DNA from: Platycnemis pennipes
Taxonomy: Eukaryota > Arthropoda > Insecta > Odonata > Platycnemididae
DNA: 64,000 bases
Reading direction: 5' to 3'
Assembly: GCA_933228895.1 (NCBI GenBank)
Contig: OW121848.1
Coordinates: 92,151,470 to 92,215,469 of the forward strand
Positions 31,553 through 42,180 of the stretch are shown here, piece after piece. Made by a program: the position numbers and the translations under genes. Position 1 is the stretch's first letter, and every line of letters starts with the position of its first letter. The notes under the pieces are model-generated. The model searched no databases and was not told where the DNA came from. It worked only from the letters and a program-made list of their open reading frames with translations.

Positions 31553-33860
31553 TCACTATCGTAGGTATGCAAGGACGATGCGCATGCGACTCAGCAAAGT
31601 ACTTTTTTCACGTATATTGTAACACTTGGTCAGTGTAAGTGGGTTTTTTTTATTAGAAAATTAATGTTTTTGAAAACTCATATCGATGGAAAGATCTAAA
31701 AAGTTGATTGTACTGCCGCCCGCAGTCTGTGGACTAATCTGGGGTAATTGCAAATTTTGTCTTCCTTTGGTCTATGCCTGTGTTTTTCACATTTGCCAGC
31801 TCATCACGAACAGTATTCCTTCATACAGCATAACGTTCTCGGAGTGCCAAAATAGGTACTTGATCAACAAGAGGAATTGATGACTGAATTTTCTTCAAAG
31901 CATCCTGGTTAAGATGTGTATTAACTAGAGATGGGCCGAATAGCAGATTTCTCAAATTATAATATTAAATCATGACTCAAATAATTGAATACCTATCTGG
32001 TATTTCGAATTCCTCGTATGCTAAAATTGCAATGCATATATATGTTAAATGTTACTCTGCTGTAATTAATTTATTTGTTGCCTGGTGAAGGAAAATGCTA
32101 AAACTTGATTAAGTTAAATAATTTAATTCTAGTTTTAAAATGTCAAATATACAAAATATAACTTTACTACCATTGATGGACCATTCAATACATTAACTTT
32201 TAGAAGGGTTAATAAGTGGGCAGAAAGCTTTAATACACCTTAAAGTTCGAACCATTAATGAATCACCCACAAAGTAGTGTCAAAGTTGAAGTAAATTGAA
32301 AATTTACGTAAAATATTAAAGTTGGAAATATTAACCTCAGATCTGATAAATTAACTATGGAATTACTTCTGAATAACTTCCCAAATTCGGGCATCTCGGT
32401 GTATTCTCGACGATGTCTCGTCGGAAAATAACGACTTGGCTCGTAGTATGGAATAGAGACATGAGTTCTCAGTAACTCTCACGTGAAATTCATTAGCTAT
32501 TTGCGAAAGTACGATATGGAAGAAGAGGCACATTGTGTGACCCGTTATAAATTAATGATGAATATGTAGCGGGAGTAGCTCATATCGAGCGGCAACCATC
32601 GACGATGTTTACGAGCTTTCTTCGATTTTGAATCGTGACTAGCGGTGACTAGTTTCGTAGTGATATGTATCGTGAAAAGACAAGCGTTTTGCCCGAATTC
32701 CATTTTTGAAAACTGTTGTCTTTCTACCATAAATTACGCGGCGAAACCCATTAGCAGACTCTTATCTCCGCCATTTTTTATTTTCGAAAAACATCACGTT
32801 ATGTTTACTTTAATAGATCTACAATGTTTTTAGTGCGTATATTTTTTAAAAGTTGCGCCACCTACGAATGCAGCCTAAATTTGCAATTTTTTTCCATACT
32901 TCGTCCGAAACGTAATAAATTCGTGTTTTATCGTTTTATGGCCGCATTTTCGTGTTATGTCGTTTATGTCGATAAAGCGATTTCCCTTGATCCCTACTAA
33001 TGGGTGAACGTTCTCGCCGTCTCGTTGAATTGTGAGGTCATTAATCCGACTGGAGAATGGCTTATCTCAAGCATCATATGCCCTCTCTGCCCGCCTCCCC
33101 GCAGGTCAAAGTGGTCAATTTTGACGGTCGCGCTCCCGTTCCAGCCTGAAGGATTTAGTTTTTCTTCTCAATTTCAATACTGGCCTTTAACTGCTCAACT
33201 TCTTTTTTTCAGTGTATGAATTAGTTTTGAAACATTACTATTTGAAATACTTTGTAAAATGCTGTCAATTTTCCTCTGATCATCGAATTTATAAAATTTG
33301 CTTATTGCCCATGGAAGTCTCTCCATGCCACTAATAGCTCACATTTTTTCTTAATAAATAAGTAAATAGCACACTACGAAGGAATGAACATGTTCCATGG
33401 ATCAGTAATTAATTTGCTTTTGTTATGGCAATATGGATCAAGGGTGCTTTTATTACCCGTTAACAGAATAAGAATTATATACACACATATTAACTGCATA
33501 CTAAATTACCTTAGTAGGTACTTACGTATTTTTCCGATTTAAACCTTTTCAATTTTGACATGGATTATGAGTAACTCAATGAGGAATTTAATTATTTTTC
33601 TCGACAGTCCATCCAGCTTATCTTATGTTTGCAATCAAATCAGCGTCATATGGAGGAGTTCTTAATATATTTTTCGCGTGTTCGCCAACAGATATGCTTC
33701 CAATACACTCAGAAGATTGTCTTTGTTGTAGCCAAAGATCTGACAGGGATTGTCCACTATGGCATGAAAATGCTCTGATTTATAAAACACCTACCACAAA
33801 GTAAACCTCGATCTGTTACGACGAAGATTCGAGCGATACATTGGATTAGGGCTCGCAATT
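31553..33860. other. AT-rich, no gene seen
   Basis: No ORF over 75 codons and no assigned repeat. Confidence 0.4.
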
Positions 33861-35580
33861 ATGTGACCTTACACTGTGCACGTGCCTTCTCAACTGTAGC
33901 CATTCCCGTGAGCCCCCCTTTCTTTGCCCGCAATAGTGTTTCCCACCGTTTTTTTCGATCCCCGCGAGTAGCTCCCGTCACTCCCACGGTCCTTTGGCGC
34001 GATCGTGAGGCCGCCGGCGAAACTGCTGGTTCGCTCTCGCTTCGGGAGGGTGCCTTACCGGCCCTTATCCACACACGGATCCCACCTTCCACTTCCGCCA
34101 TAGATCGGGTACTTTAATCGGGTTCCGCGTCGTCTGGAACAGGTCTAGTTCGTTCCCTTCCTCACCGCGCTTCCTCTTATCTCTATCTGCACCCGCTCAT
34201 CTGCATCTCGGGGCCGTTCCCGAGTTTCCGCGGGGAAATAAAAAGTCGGAAGAAAGAAGGAACGCCCCCCTCTTATCACTCGTGGCTCTTCCGCAAGCTC
34301 CCTTATCGAGTGCCCTCATCTATTCCGCGCTCTCCTTTTCTCTCTCTCTCTCCCGCTGCCCGTATCCACCGTCTTCCTTCCTTCCTCCCTCCCAGGTCCC
34401 TCGTATCGGGCGTTGAAATCGCCGAAAAGATGTGGTCGCGAGGGAGATTTCAACGGCGGATACAGGTCTCGAGGGCGCGAGCCCCGATCTGTGACGGTGG
34501 TCGTGGAGGAGGAAGCAGTATCGTCGTCGAAGAGCGGTGGAACGTCGGCGACGGAAGGGATGAGACCAATTAAAAATCAATTACCGTCCCCCGCCCCGCT
34601 CCGCGCCGGTCATTTCAGATATATCGTCCGGGAGGGTGGACGGGGGAGCGATCGAGGTGGCCGGAGGAGGGCTTCTAACGGAAGTGGAAGGAGTTGAAAG
34701 GAGCCGGGGAAACAAAGAGCACTTGAGGGCGACTCTCTTTCCGTTCTATCGACCCCCATCCCTCCCCCCTAACCCCGGAACTCTTTTATGTGTACGGAGC
34801 CATTTTGCTTCCCGTTAGTGGCCTCTTGAGAGCTTTTCATTATCCTCTCCGTCTCAATCCCGATTTTTCCTTCCCCGTGTGCACGCGTGTTGTGCGGTGA
34901 GGGAATTACTTCCATTCTTCTCGGAGGCCGATGGAGGTAACTCGATCTCCTCTCTCTCTCTCTCTCTTCCCTCCCCGTTATCCCTTTTAAGCCTCCCCGA
35001 CCCCTAGATCCGCGGGCGCATCAATTAAACAGCGTTCCCATTTGCATCGTCGACACGGACCTGCACTCCCGGGCTCCGATACGCCCTCCCACAGCCGTAA
35101 TTCACTTGCACCCAGGCGACCCCTTCGGCATCCAGCATTATCCATCTTTTCCCCCCTCTCCCCATTTCCCCCCTCTCCCCATTTCCCCCCTCTCTCTTTC
35201 TTTCTCCCGTCCTCCACCAACCCCCGTTGCCCTCCTCTCTGTCCTATCCCGACCCACTTGTCATCATCCGGCTCCATCCCTCGCCTCCCGCCCGTTTCGA
35301 GTGCTCGGTTGAGTGCCTCTTCGTCGTCACCACGAAGTCGGTGGTTCGAGTCCCTTTTTCGTCGTCCGCGGCCGTGAGGGGGGTGGCGTGCGCGTCGTGA
35401 TGGATGGGCGACGGTCCGCCGGGTCTTGTTGCTCCCGCAATCAGAGAAGGAGCGGTTGGGATTTTTCCGAGGAAACGTCCGAGTTGAGCACCTTCGCCCC
35501 AGCAGATGTGAGCGGGGTCGCTGTCGCCGTGAACCGACTATCGTTGCGATGCCCACCCATGTGGAGCATTGAAACTGTAT
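33861..35580. other. GC-rich, pyrimidine-rich island
   Basis: A long GC- and CpG-rich stretch with CT tracts (for example 34943-34967). Low-complexity ORFs occur on both strands, the longest with 189 codons on the minus strand (34987-35556). No domains. It might be the promoter or first-exon region of an unrecognised transcript. Confidence 0.45.
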
Positions 35581-35827
35581 TGTAAAGGGAATGAAACGAT
35601 GGATGTTATTAACTCGTCACAAAGCCTTCGTTCACTATCTGGTGTGTAATATCCAAAATAAGGTTTCTCAATGTAGTTGAGAAAATAAACAGTTGTCCGT
35701 GGAATTAGTATGGAATTACGAAAGAATTTGAAAACTCTTTTACTTGGAGTGTAATACCATAGCCCAGGTGAAGAGAAAATTCTACCAAAAGAAAAATGTA
35801 TGATCTCGTTCTTTCTCGGCGAATGAT

Positions 35828-35901
35828 ATTTAAAAAACATTCTCGGGTTTCTAGCCGAGTAACATCTTACTCGGCTAGAAACCCGAGAATTTTTTTTAAA
35901 T
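35828..35901. repeat. Foldback element (hairpin)
   Basis: The arms ATTCTCGGGTTTCTAGCCG and its complement flank a 4-base loop, with AT-rich extensions (TTTAAAAAA). The arm contains GAAACCCG on one strand, as in the other foldbacks. Confidence 0.85.
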
Positions 35902-35974
35902 AAAAAAGAAAAATGTGTTTACGGCTGAAAATATAACTGTGGAATTGAGGAAATAATTCATCAGAACATACATC

Positions 35975-36350
35975 TGGAGGACTTTTCTTTATGAAAGTGA
36001 GGCATGGAGGATAACAGCGGCAGTGAAGTCTTCCCCCAACCTCGGAATAAATATTAGAATCTTGTATTACAGAAGAACGATAAAGATCGTATGGATAGAC
36101 GTAGTGACGAAGAAGTCTTATGGAGACTGAGAGGAAAGAGAAATCTGCTGAAAAACCTAAGAATAATACGGGACGACTTAATCGGCCATATCATGAGACA
36201 TGATAGCTTGATGAAAACAATTTTCGATGGACAAGTCGGTTGGATGGAAAAGGAAAGCATCGCATTATAAATGGAAAGAAATAAACCAAAATACAGTATG
36301 TATTGTACTACAGTAGGCATGTATGTAGTGAAGGACTTGAAAGAGAAGAA
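35975..36350 (+). pseudogene. Non-LTR RT C-terminal remnant
   Basis: Frames give FLYESEAWRITAAVKS, then YYRRTIKIVWIDVVT, LLKNLRIIRDDLIGHIMRH and MKTIFDGQVGW. These match the LYGSEAWT, RRMLKI.W and GHVLRH motifs of the LINE at 11937-12950. Broken by frameshifts. Confidence 0.75.
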
Positions 36351-36419
36351 TGAAGTGAATATGAAGAGTTAGCTGATAAGAGAATCGTTTGGAGAGCTGC
36401 ATCGAACCAATCTTACGAT

Positions 36420-36800
36420 TGTTGACCTGTGATGATGATGAGTACTGTGTGTAACAGAAAAGTGAACAATCAGGAAGAGAGAGGAGATATCATTCAATGG
36501 ATTGAAATTGGCCATGGCGAAGAAAATAATGTGGAGCGAAAAGTGAGGAAACGCTGAATAGAATGAATGAAATAAGCATTATGAGCGCTTTACGAAAGAG
36601 GAAAGTAAATTGGATAAGACACATTCTAAGAAATGGCTGTTTAATGAAAGTTAATAGAGGAAAATGTTGACGGATAGAGAGGAAGAAGAAGACACAAGTT
36701 GATACTGGGACATAAAGATACGAAGGGCATTTCAACGGCTAAAGGAGGCAGCACAGGGTCGGACAACGTGGAGGGAACAGTTCAAATGAAACCTGTGTGA
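36420..36800 (+). pseudogene. Non-LTR RT C-terminal remnant
   Basis: A second similar fragment: LNRMNEISIMSALRKRKVNW, RHILRNGCLMK, then a basic stretch and LKEAAQGRTTWREQF in a shifted frame. Probably an independent degraded insertion of the same LINE type next to the first. Confidence 0.7.
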
Positions 36801-38554
36801 GGATAGATTCACATTTGAGAGGTGGGTGGTTAGGTTTTATAAAACTACAAAGTTTCAAGTGTGAGTTGGTGGAATTTCTCTATAATGGTAGAAAGTTGCA
36901 TTTTTCTATTGCTAACATTATGTTTTTGTACAAAAATGGACTGATTTATCCACCAAGAGTATTTTCACTTCACAGTGACTTTACGAGAAACTTCACAGCT
37001 AATCCTACCTGTTTTAATAGTTAGATGTGCAGACTGTATAGTGTGAATCATTCCTAAAATTGGGGATGCCTAATTATTGGCTTAAAATAATACATATTTT
37101 AAGCCAATAATTAGGCATCATCAATTAAATTATTTCCCCTTTCATTTAGCATTGCCATTCATCATAATCATGTAGATTATACGAAGGTAAATGATACCAC
37201 CAAAATTTGATCTACATCTCGTTACTATTTATCCATCATTTTGAGGCAACAATCCTGTCTATTCTTCTATCTGTCAATAACTTAGCATTTATTCTCTTCA
37301 AAATTTTTGTCTACTTGTTCTATATATCTAACACGAGCAATCCCCTTGCATTCTTCCCGTTCGCATTTCCCTATCATTTTGTGAAAGTCTCAATATGTGC
37401 CCCGGACTTCTTCATTTCTTTTCCTCCCATTAAAATGGAATAATACTGAAATATTAAGCGGCCGAGTTCTTGTACCTTTATTCTCAGAGCTTTCTCGCTT
37501 TTCTCAACTTTAATTCATTTTACCTGTCACCATAGTTGCTGAATCAGGTATTCGTATGTATATAGCAGGTGGGGAAGGTATATGGAGGGCAATTGCTTAC
37601 TAAATTTCCCGTTCCTAATGGCCAGGTTCCAATTTGTGTTCCGTCCGGTTCACGTGCATGCGAGGGGGTGGGGAGAGGATGAGGAAAACCACGTAGCTCA
37701 TCCTCTTAATGAATACGTCAGGTGGATCCGAGAACCAGGTTATTACAGGTTCTCCTCCTTCCTAATAAAAAAATTTGAATCAGGTCGGGGAAAGAGCGTC
37801 CTTTGAAAGTTTTTCCAAAGTAGCGAAACATGGATGTGCGTGGATGAAATCGAGAGATAAGATTGTTCCGCGGTCCCCCCCACCATAGACGATGAGTCTA
37901 TAGGTCTATATTGGATGTTTCTCGGCTTTTCCATCCCATTGAACCCCTGCCTCGCGGGGAGAATCGGTCAATTATCCCAATTCGAAAACGTCCCGAATCC
38001 TTCGGCCGTAAAAACGGGTCCCTTATCGCGGACAGTGACACGCCTAGACACCTGGATTACCTCTCTCGACATAAACCGGAGCATCATGGACCGCTGAACC
38101 CAATTGCCCCTTTCGGGGGGTGAGGAATAATCCGGAATTACCCCCAAAGGGTTATTCGAGCGCAGGTTTGGACGGGGAAGTGTCCCGGCCCGCACCCCTC
38201 ATGGAACACACGTATTCATTGTACATTGCATCATCTCCTTTCCAACCCAGTCCACATCCAACATCTTATAGCCTAAGAATCAACCCTTAGAGCGTGTGGC
38301 AGTGAGTGAATCATTATCAGATGTGCATGATGTTACAATCTACTCAAATACTAGAAGTACTAGGTAGTGAAATTTTATTAATGTGTCAAGCATTTATGTT
38401 TTCACTGAAGTGTTAATTTCAGCAGATCCAGAATGGGTTGTGTTTGTATTATTATTAGAATTACGGGTGGGATAAGGTTCTATTCTACAGCATGTTTGCA
38501 TGTGCATAAAATTCTCCACAGGCAACGTTTCCTTCATATAATGTCCTTCTTTAG
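36801..38554. other. Intergenic with hairpin and GC-rich patch
   Basis: No gene recognised. The hairpin at 37065-37119 is listed separately. 37600-38200 is GC-richer with mirrored low-complexity ORFs (37911-38195). Confidence 0.4.
37065..37119. repeat. Perfect hairpin
   Basis: The 24-base arms start GATGCCTAATTATTGG and end CCAATAATTAGGCATC, around a 7-base loop. Origin unknown. Confidence 0.85.
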
Positions 38555-38715
38555 TCCCGTTAGTCCAGGTCGGCCGGCCGACCTATCACTCAAGGGTGGT
38601 GTATTCGAATCCAACCCAGGGCATAAATGTTGTGTTTGTCTTAGGATTAAGAATTTAGGTTAGATGGTGCGATATAGCCCTGGCCTTTGGTGCTCGTTAA
38701 ACCCAAGACTGCTTC
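38555..38715 (+). repeat. tRNA-derived SINE, family 2
   Basis: TTAGTCCAGGTCGGCC head, B-box-like TATTCGAATCCAA, and a shared tail GTTAGATGGTGCGATATAGC as in 15164-15345. Confidence 0.7.
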
Positions 38716-38834
38716 TACTCCAAACCACCCGATCTTCTCACCCTACCCCACGTGCTCAACAGCCCTCCCTCTATCTGCTTCAATCAACTCCCTTTCCTTC
38801 CCCTACCATCCCCCATAGGATCTAATACTTTTAC

Positions 38835-39085
38835 AGAAGGATAAGATAAGAGGATACCAGGATAAGATAAGAGAAATACACTGCACCACAAAGAGATTAA
38901 AATATGTCTTCTTCCCTTAAACGACGCGTGACCATAACTCTTCAAGACTTGGATCACATTGGTGCATTCGTAAAATATATTTACCTGTACATGAAAATGA
39001 AATTGGACAAACAGAGATAAAATTAAGATGTTGCATTACTAATCCATGCATGCTAGGGAAATATATACATCATCAATACTACGTA
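38835..39085 (+). repeat. LINE 3' remnant, second subfamily
   Basis: Shares GATAAGATAAG, the segment before TTCTTCCC, and GACAAACAGAGATAAAATT with the 3' end of the element at 15690-16420. No intact protein. Confidence 0.65.
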
Positions 39086-39134
39086 GATAGTCACCATTAA
39101 GTTGCACGCGATTCTTGCACTTATAGCATTTTCC

Positions 39135-39322
39135 ATGAAGTAGTAGCATTAATACATGTAGTTGAATGTATGGTGATCTTCGACCCTGTCACACACCCCC
39201 GAGGTGACTCGGAGGGTATTACGTAGATGTAGATTTAAGGGCATGTACGTAGTGCATGTTTGGTGCAACTCACCCTCTGCCACACACCTTAGAAGTGGCT
39301 TCCAGGATAGCCATTAGATATA
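39135..39322 (+). repeat. Two LINE 3' tails in tandem
   Basis: Tail one ends TGACTCGGAGGGTATTACG and TAGATGTAGA (39234). Tail two (39241-39322) has GTAGTGCATGTTTGGTG and TGCCACACACCTTAGAAGTGG. Separate truncated insertions in the same direction. Confidence 0.82.
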
Positions 39323-40430
39323 TTATTGGAAAAGTAGAAACATTCAAAACTAGGCTACCTTCATGTACATCCGCCCATTCTATCCTATCGTCTGTTCTGA
39401 CCTCTTAATACACGGGAAAATAATAATATAAAAATAAAAATTTATTTCATTCCAAAGAGATAAAAAAATAATAAAATTAACAGAAAGGAAAGTGGAATTA
39501 GGCACCCCTGTAGGAAAGTTCCTGTGTTGGGGTTGCCATTCCTTGGATATGGCGTTTTTCGTCAGTTACATGAAAATTAATAAAATAAAGTGCAAAGGGC
39601 TATTCAGCTAAACACAAATTGTGTCCTTACACAGTGTGAAAATATCTTCTTATCCCATGTGTGTTACAATTAATTTACAGTTACATATGTCACATTTACT
39701 TACAATTTCAACAGATAGAATACAATGCATATACAGCAAATCTACATAACTCTATGGAAACTGTGAACTATGAACGTGGTCAATTGATGAATATTGAATG
39801 AATATAAAATGCTAGCGGCTGTCTCTCTGATCCCATGTTCATAATTATCATGTCGATTGTTACTTGAAGAAGTTTTGAAATAATTTTAACTTCGATGGAA
39901 GTCAAATCGACTCAGAGTTTTCTAAAAAGGTACGAGTTTGCATATTAATGTAACCTGGGTGCATTAGTGATTCCTCTCTTTGTTCCTTCAATATGCCTAA
40001 TTTCTCAAGGTGGATTTGTAAATGCACCGGTCTGCGAGGATCGCTCTCCCACGCGTGATATGTGCATCGGCCGAGTCGTGGTCGGCACGTTGCGCGCGTT
40101 AGCGGTCGAAGTGGCAGTTAAAGCGGTGGCGAGGGCGTGCTGCCGCTCATTGCTGCGGGGACGGAGGTTAGGTGGTGGCGGTCGCTCGCCTTCCCCTTTT
40201 ACAGTTAGGCAATTGGGAGCGCGGAAATTGACTCAGCGGCATGCGCAACTTTAGGTTCAATGGCCGTCATTAGCGTGAAATAATCACGCTCTTGCGGAGC
40301 TCATTCAGGGTACTCGCGTGCTTCACGTGTTTTTGTTTGGGATAAAGTGACTCGTGGCCGACCGCAGGAGCCATAGGGTTGACGCTCTACCCAAGAGTTG
40401 CGGGCTGAACACTCCTCGGTAGTACGCCTT
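39323..40430. other. Intergenic, no gene seen
   Basis: AT-rich to about 39960, then GC-rich (39980-40300). The 95-codon ORF at 39967-40254 is Arg/Ala-rich and unrecognised. Confidence 0.4.
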
Positions 40431-40850
40431 TACATCTACATATACGTAATACCCTGCGACCACGAGGGTGTGTGGCAGGGGGTAAAGATCACAAACATGC
40501 ACTATTGACTTGCAACTAGGATATTTAATGGAGACATGCTAGATAATAAGGTCATAAGCAGCTAGATGGTTAGTATCTACATTATAAGAAAGGGATTATT
40601 GGTTGTTATCACATGCATCATGAACTACAGACTAATCCAGAAATATTTCACCTACTTATCCCTTTGCTACGCTGCCTATAATTGTGCTATCTTATGGGAC
40701 ACGGGAAAAAATGACATTTTAAATCTATCGGTACGACAATCTATCTCTCTAATATGTTGATCTGATCAAACCTAGCATAATACGCAGGGGTTCTCAATAT
40801 ATATCTAACGTAATATGTTAACAAATCGGTTTCGAATTTATTTAAAACTT
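40431..40850 (-). pseudogene. LINE 3' end, VQRRAARFV type
   Basis: Reverse-orientation 3' end of the LINE at 7797-8500. The tail at 40431-40500 has TACATCTACATATACG and GAGGGTGTGTGGCAGGGGG. The UTR and the last coding part (CRTDRFKMSFFP on the minus strand near 40740-40700) follow. Frameshifted and 5'-truncated. Confidence 0.8.
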
Positions 40851-41752
40851 AACTTAAAAAAAAGTTAAGTTTTTGCATCTACTGTGTACCCATTGAGCCG
40901 CCGGAAGGGATCGTGGCTAAAGGTGACTGATCACGAATCATTATATACCTGATGCAAGAATACTTTACTGGATGACCTGTTATTTATGCGTACAGGAGGC
41001 TCATAACACAAATTAGGAAAGAAACAAATGTTTTCCCTAATTTAATTGGCATTTGGATATTCCGGTCTTCGGACATTTTCACTTAAGCCAAATTAGAAGC
41101 TCACCTTAATTCAAGTAGCACCTGTATGACCTAATTCTCTACCGAACGCGCTGTATATTCTACGCCGGTGGTCTTAGTTGGTGGTCATCAATGAAGGTTT
41201 TTTGACAGTTTCTAATGCTTCCCTGAAGTGCGGTCTTGCGGGCAGTTACCTTGGTGAGTAAAGGGGAATTCTGAAAATATTGTAATAGGTAGGGGGGAAT
41301 GGAAAAACTATTAAAACAGTTACGGAAACGTTTAGGGTAAAAATATGGGCAAATTACCGTATATTGATTTTTAATTTATTTTTATCGTCATGCGAAGATA
41401 GACATTCGTAGGATTGGCTCGCAAGATATAACCTAAATTTTTTATTGGTGACTAGATATTATTCCTTTTCGTAACATTTGTATGTATCACAAGTGAAAGA
41501 GTAAGAGTATAGCGTAAAGCGGTGGTAGGCGGTTGAGCTTTATTATCAAAAGTTTCCTATAAAAATATTGCACGAGATTCTTATCCTCTATTCTTTCAAA
41601 TTTAGAGTTAATTTTCCTCGTGAATTGAATTGGAGCAAATATCCGTCAGCATTGGGAAATAATTAATCAGTATCCGTTCCCTTTGAAACAGTATTGCTAT
41701 CTAGGAAGCCAAGTAGCAACCCGCAATAGAAGGAGCAGAAAGGATATAGTCA
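40851..41752. other. AT-rich, no gene seen
   Basis: A small AACTTAACTT hairpin at 40846-40872 adjoins the truncated LINE edge. Otherwise nothing recognised. Confidence 0.4.
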
Positions 41753-42180
41753 GTCTACGTCTACGTAATATCCTGCTAGCTACCACGAGGGTGTGAGGCA
41801 GGGGGTGAAGATCACCAAACATGCACTATCCACATGCAACTAAGACATTTAATGGAGACATGCTAGATAATACTGCCACAAGCCGCAAGATGGTTCGTAT
41901 CTACATAATAAGACAGCGATTATTGGTTGTTATTACATGCATCATGCAGTACTTACTACTCTAACAATATTTCACCTACCTATCCCTTTGCTACGCTGCC
42001 TATTGTGCTCTCTTATGGTGCGCGGGAAAAATGACATTTTAAATCTATCGGTACGACAGTCTTTCTCTCTAATCTTGGTAATGTAATCATACCTAGCATT
42101 ATACGCAGGGGCTCTTAATATATTTCTAACGTCATCTGTGAACAAATTGGTTTCTAATTTACACAAAAGGTTAACCTAAA
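41753..42180 (-). pseudogene. LINE 3' end, VQRRAARFV type
   Basis: The tail GTCTACGTCTACGTAATATCC and the hairpin region are followed on the minus strand by a 64-codon open stretch (42166-41972). It has LFTDDVRNIL, YNARYDYI, CRTDRFKMSFFPRTIREHN and RSKGIGR, the C-terminus of ORF2. It is the cleanest of the reverse copies but still 5'-truncated. Confidence 0.85.

Noticed and set aside
34987..35556. 189-codon minus-strand ORF rich in Arg and Gly
   Set aside because: Same compositional effect. The opposite strand is equally open (35042-35377) and no conserved motif is visible.
39967..40254. 95-codon Arg/Ala-rich ORF
   Set aside because: A GC-rich patch without motif or homologue features; likely chance.
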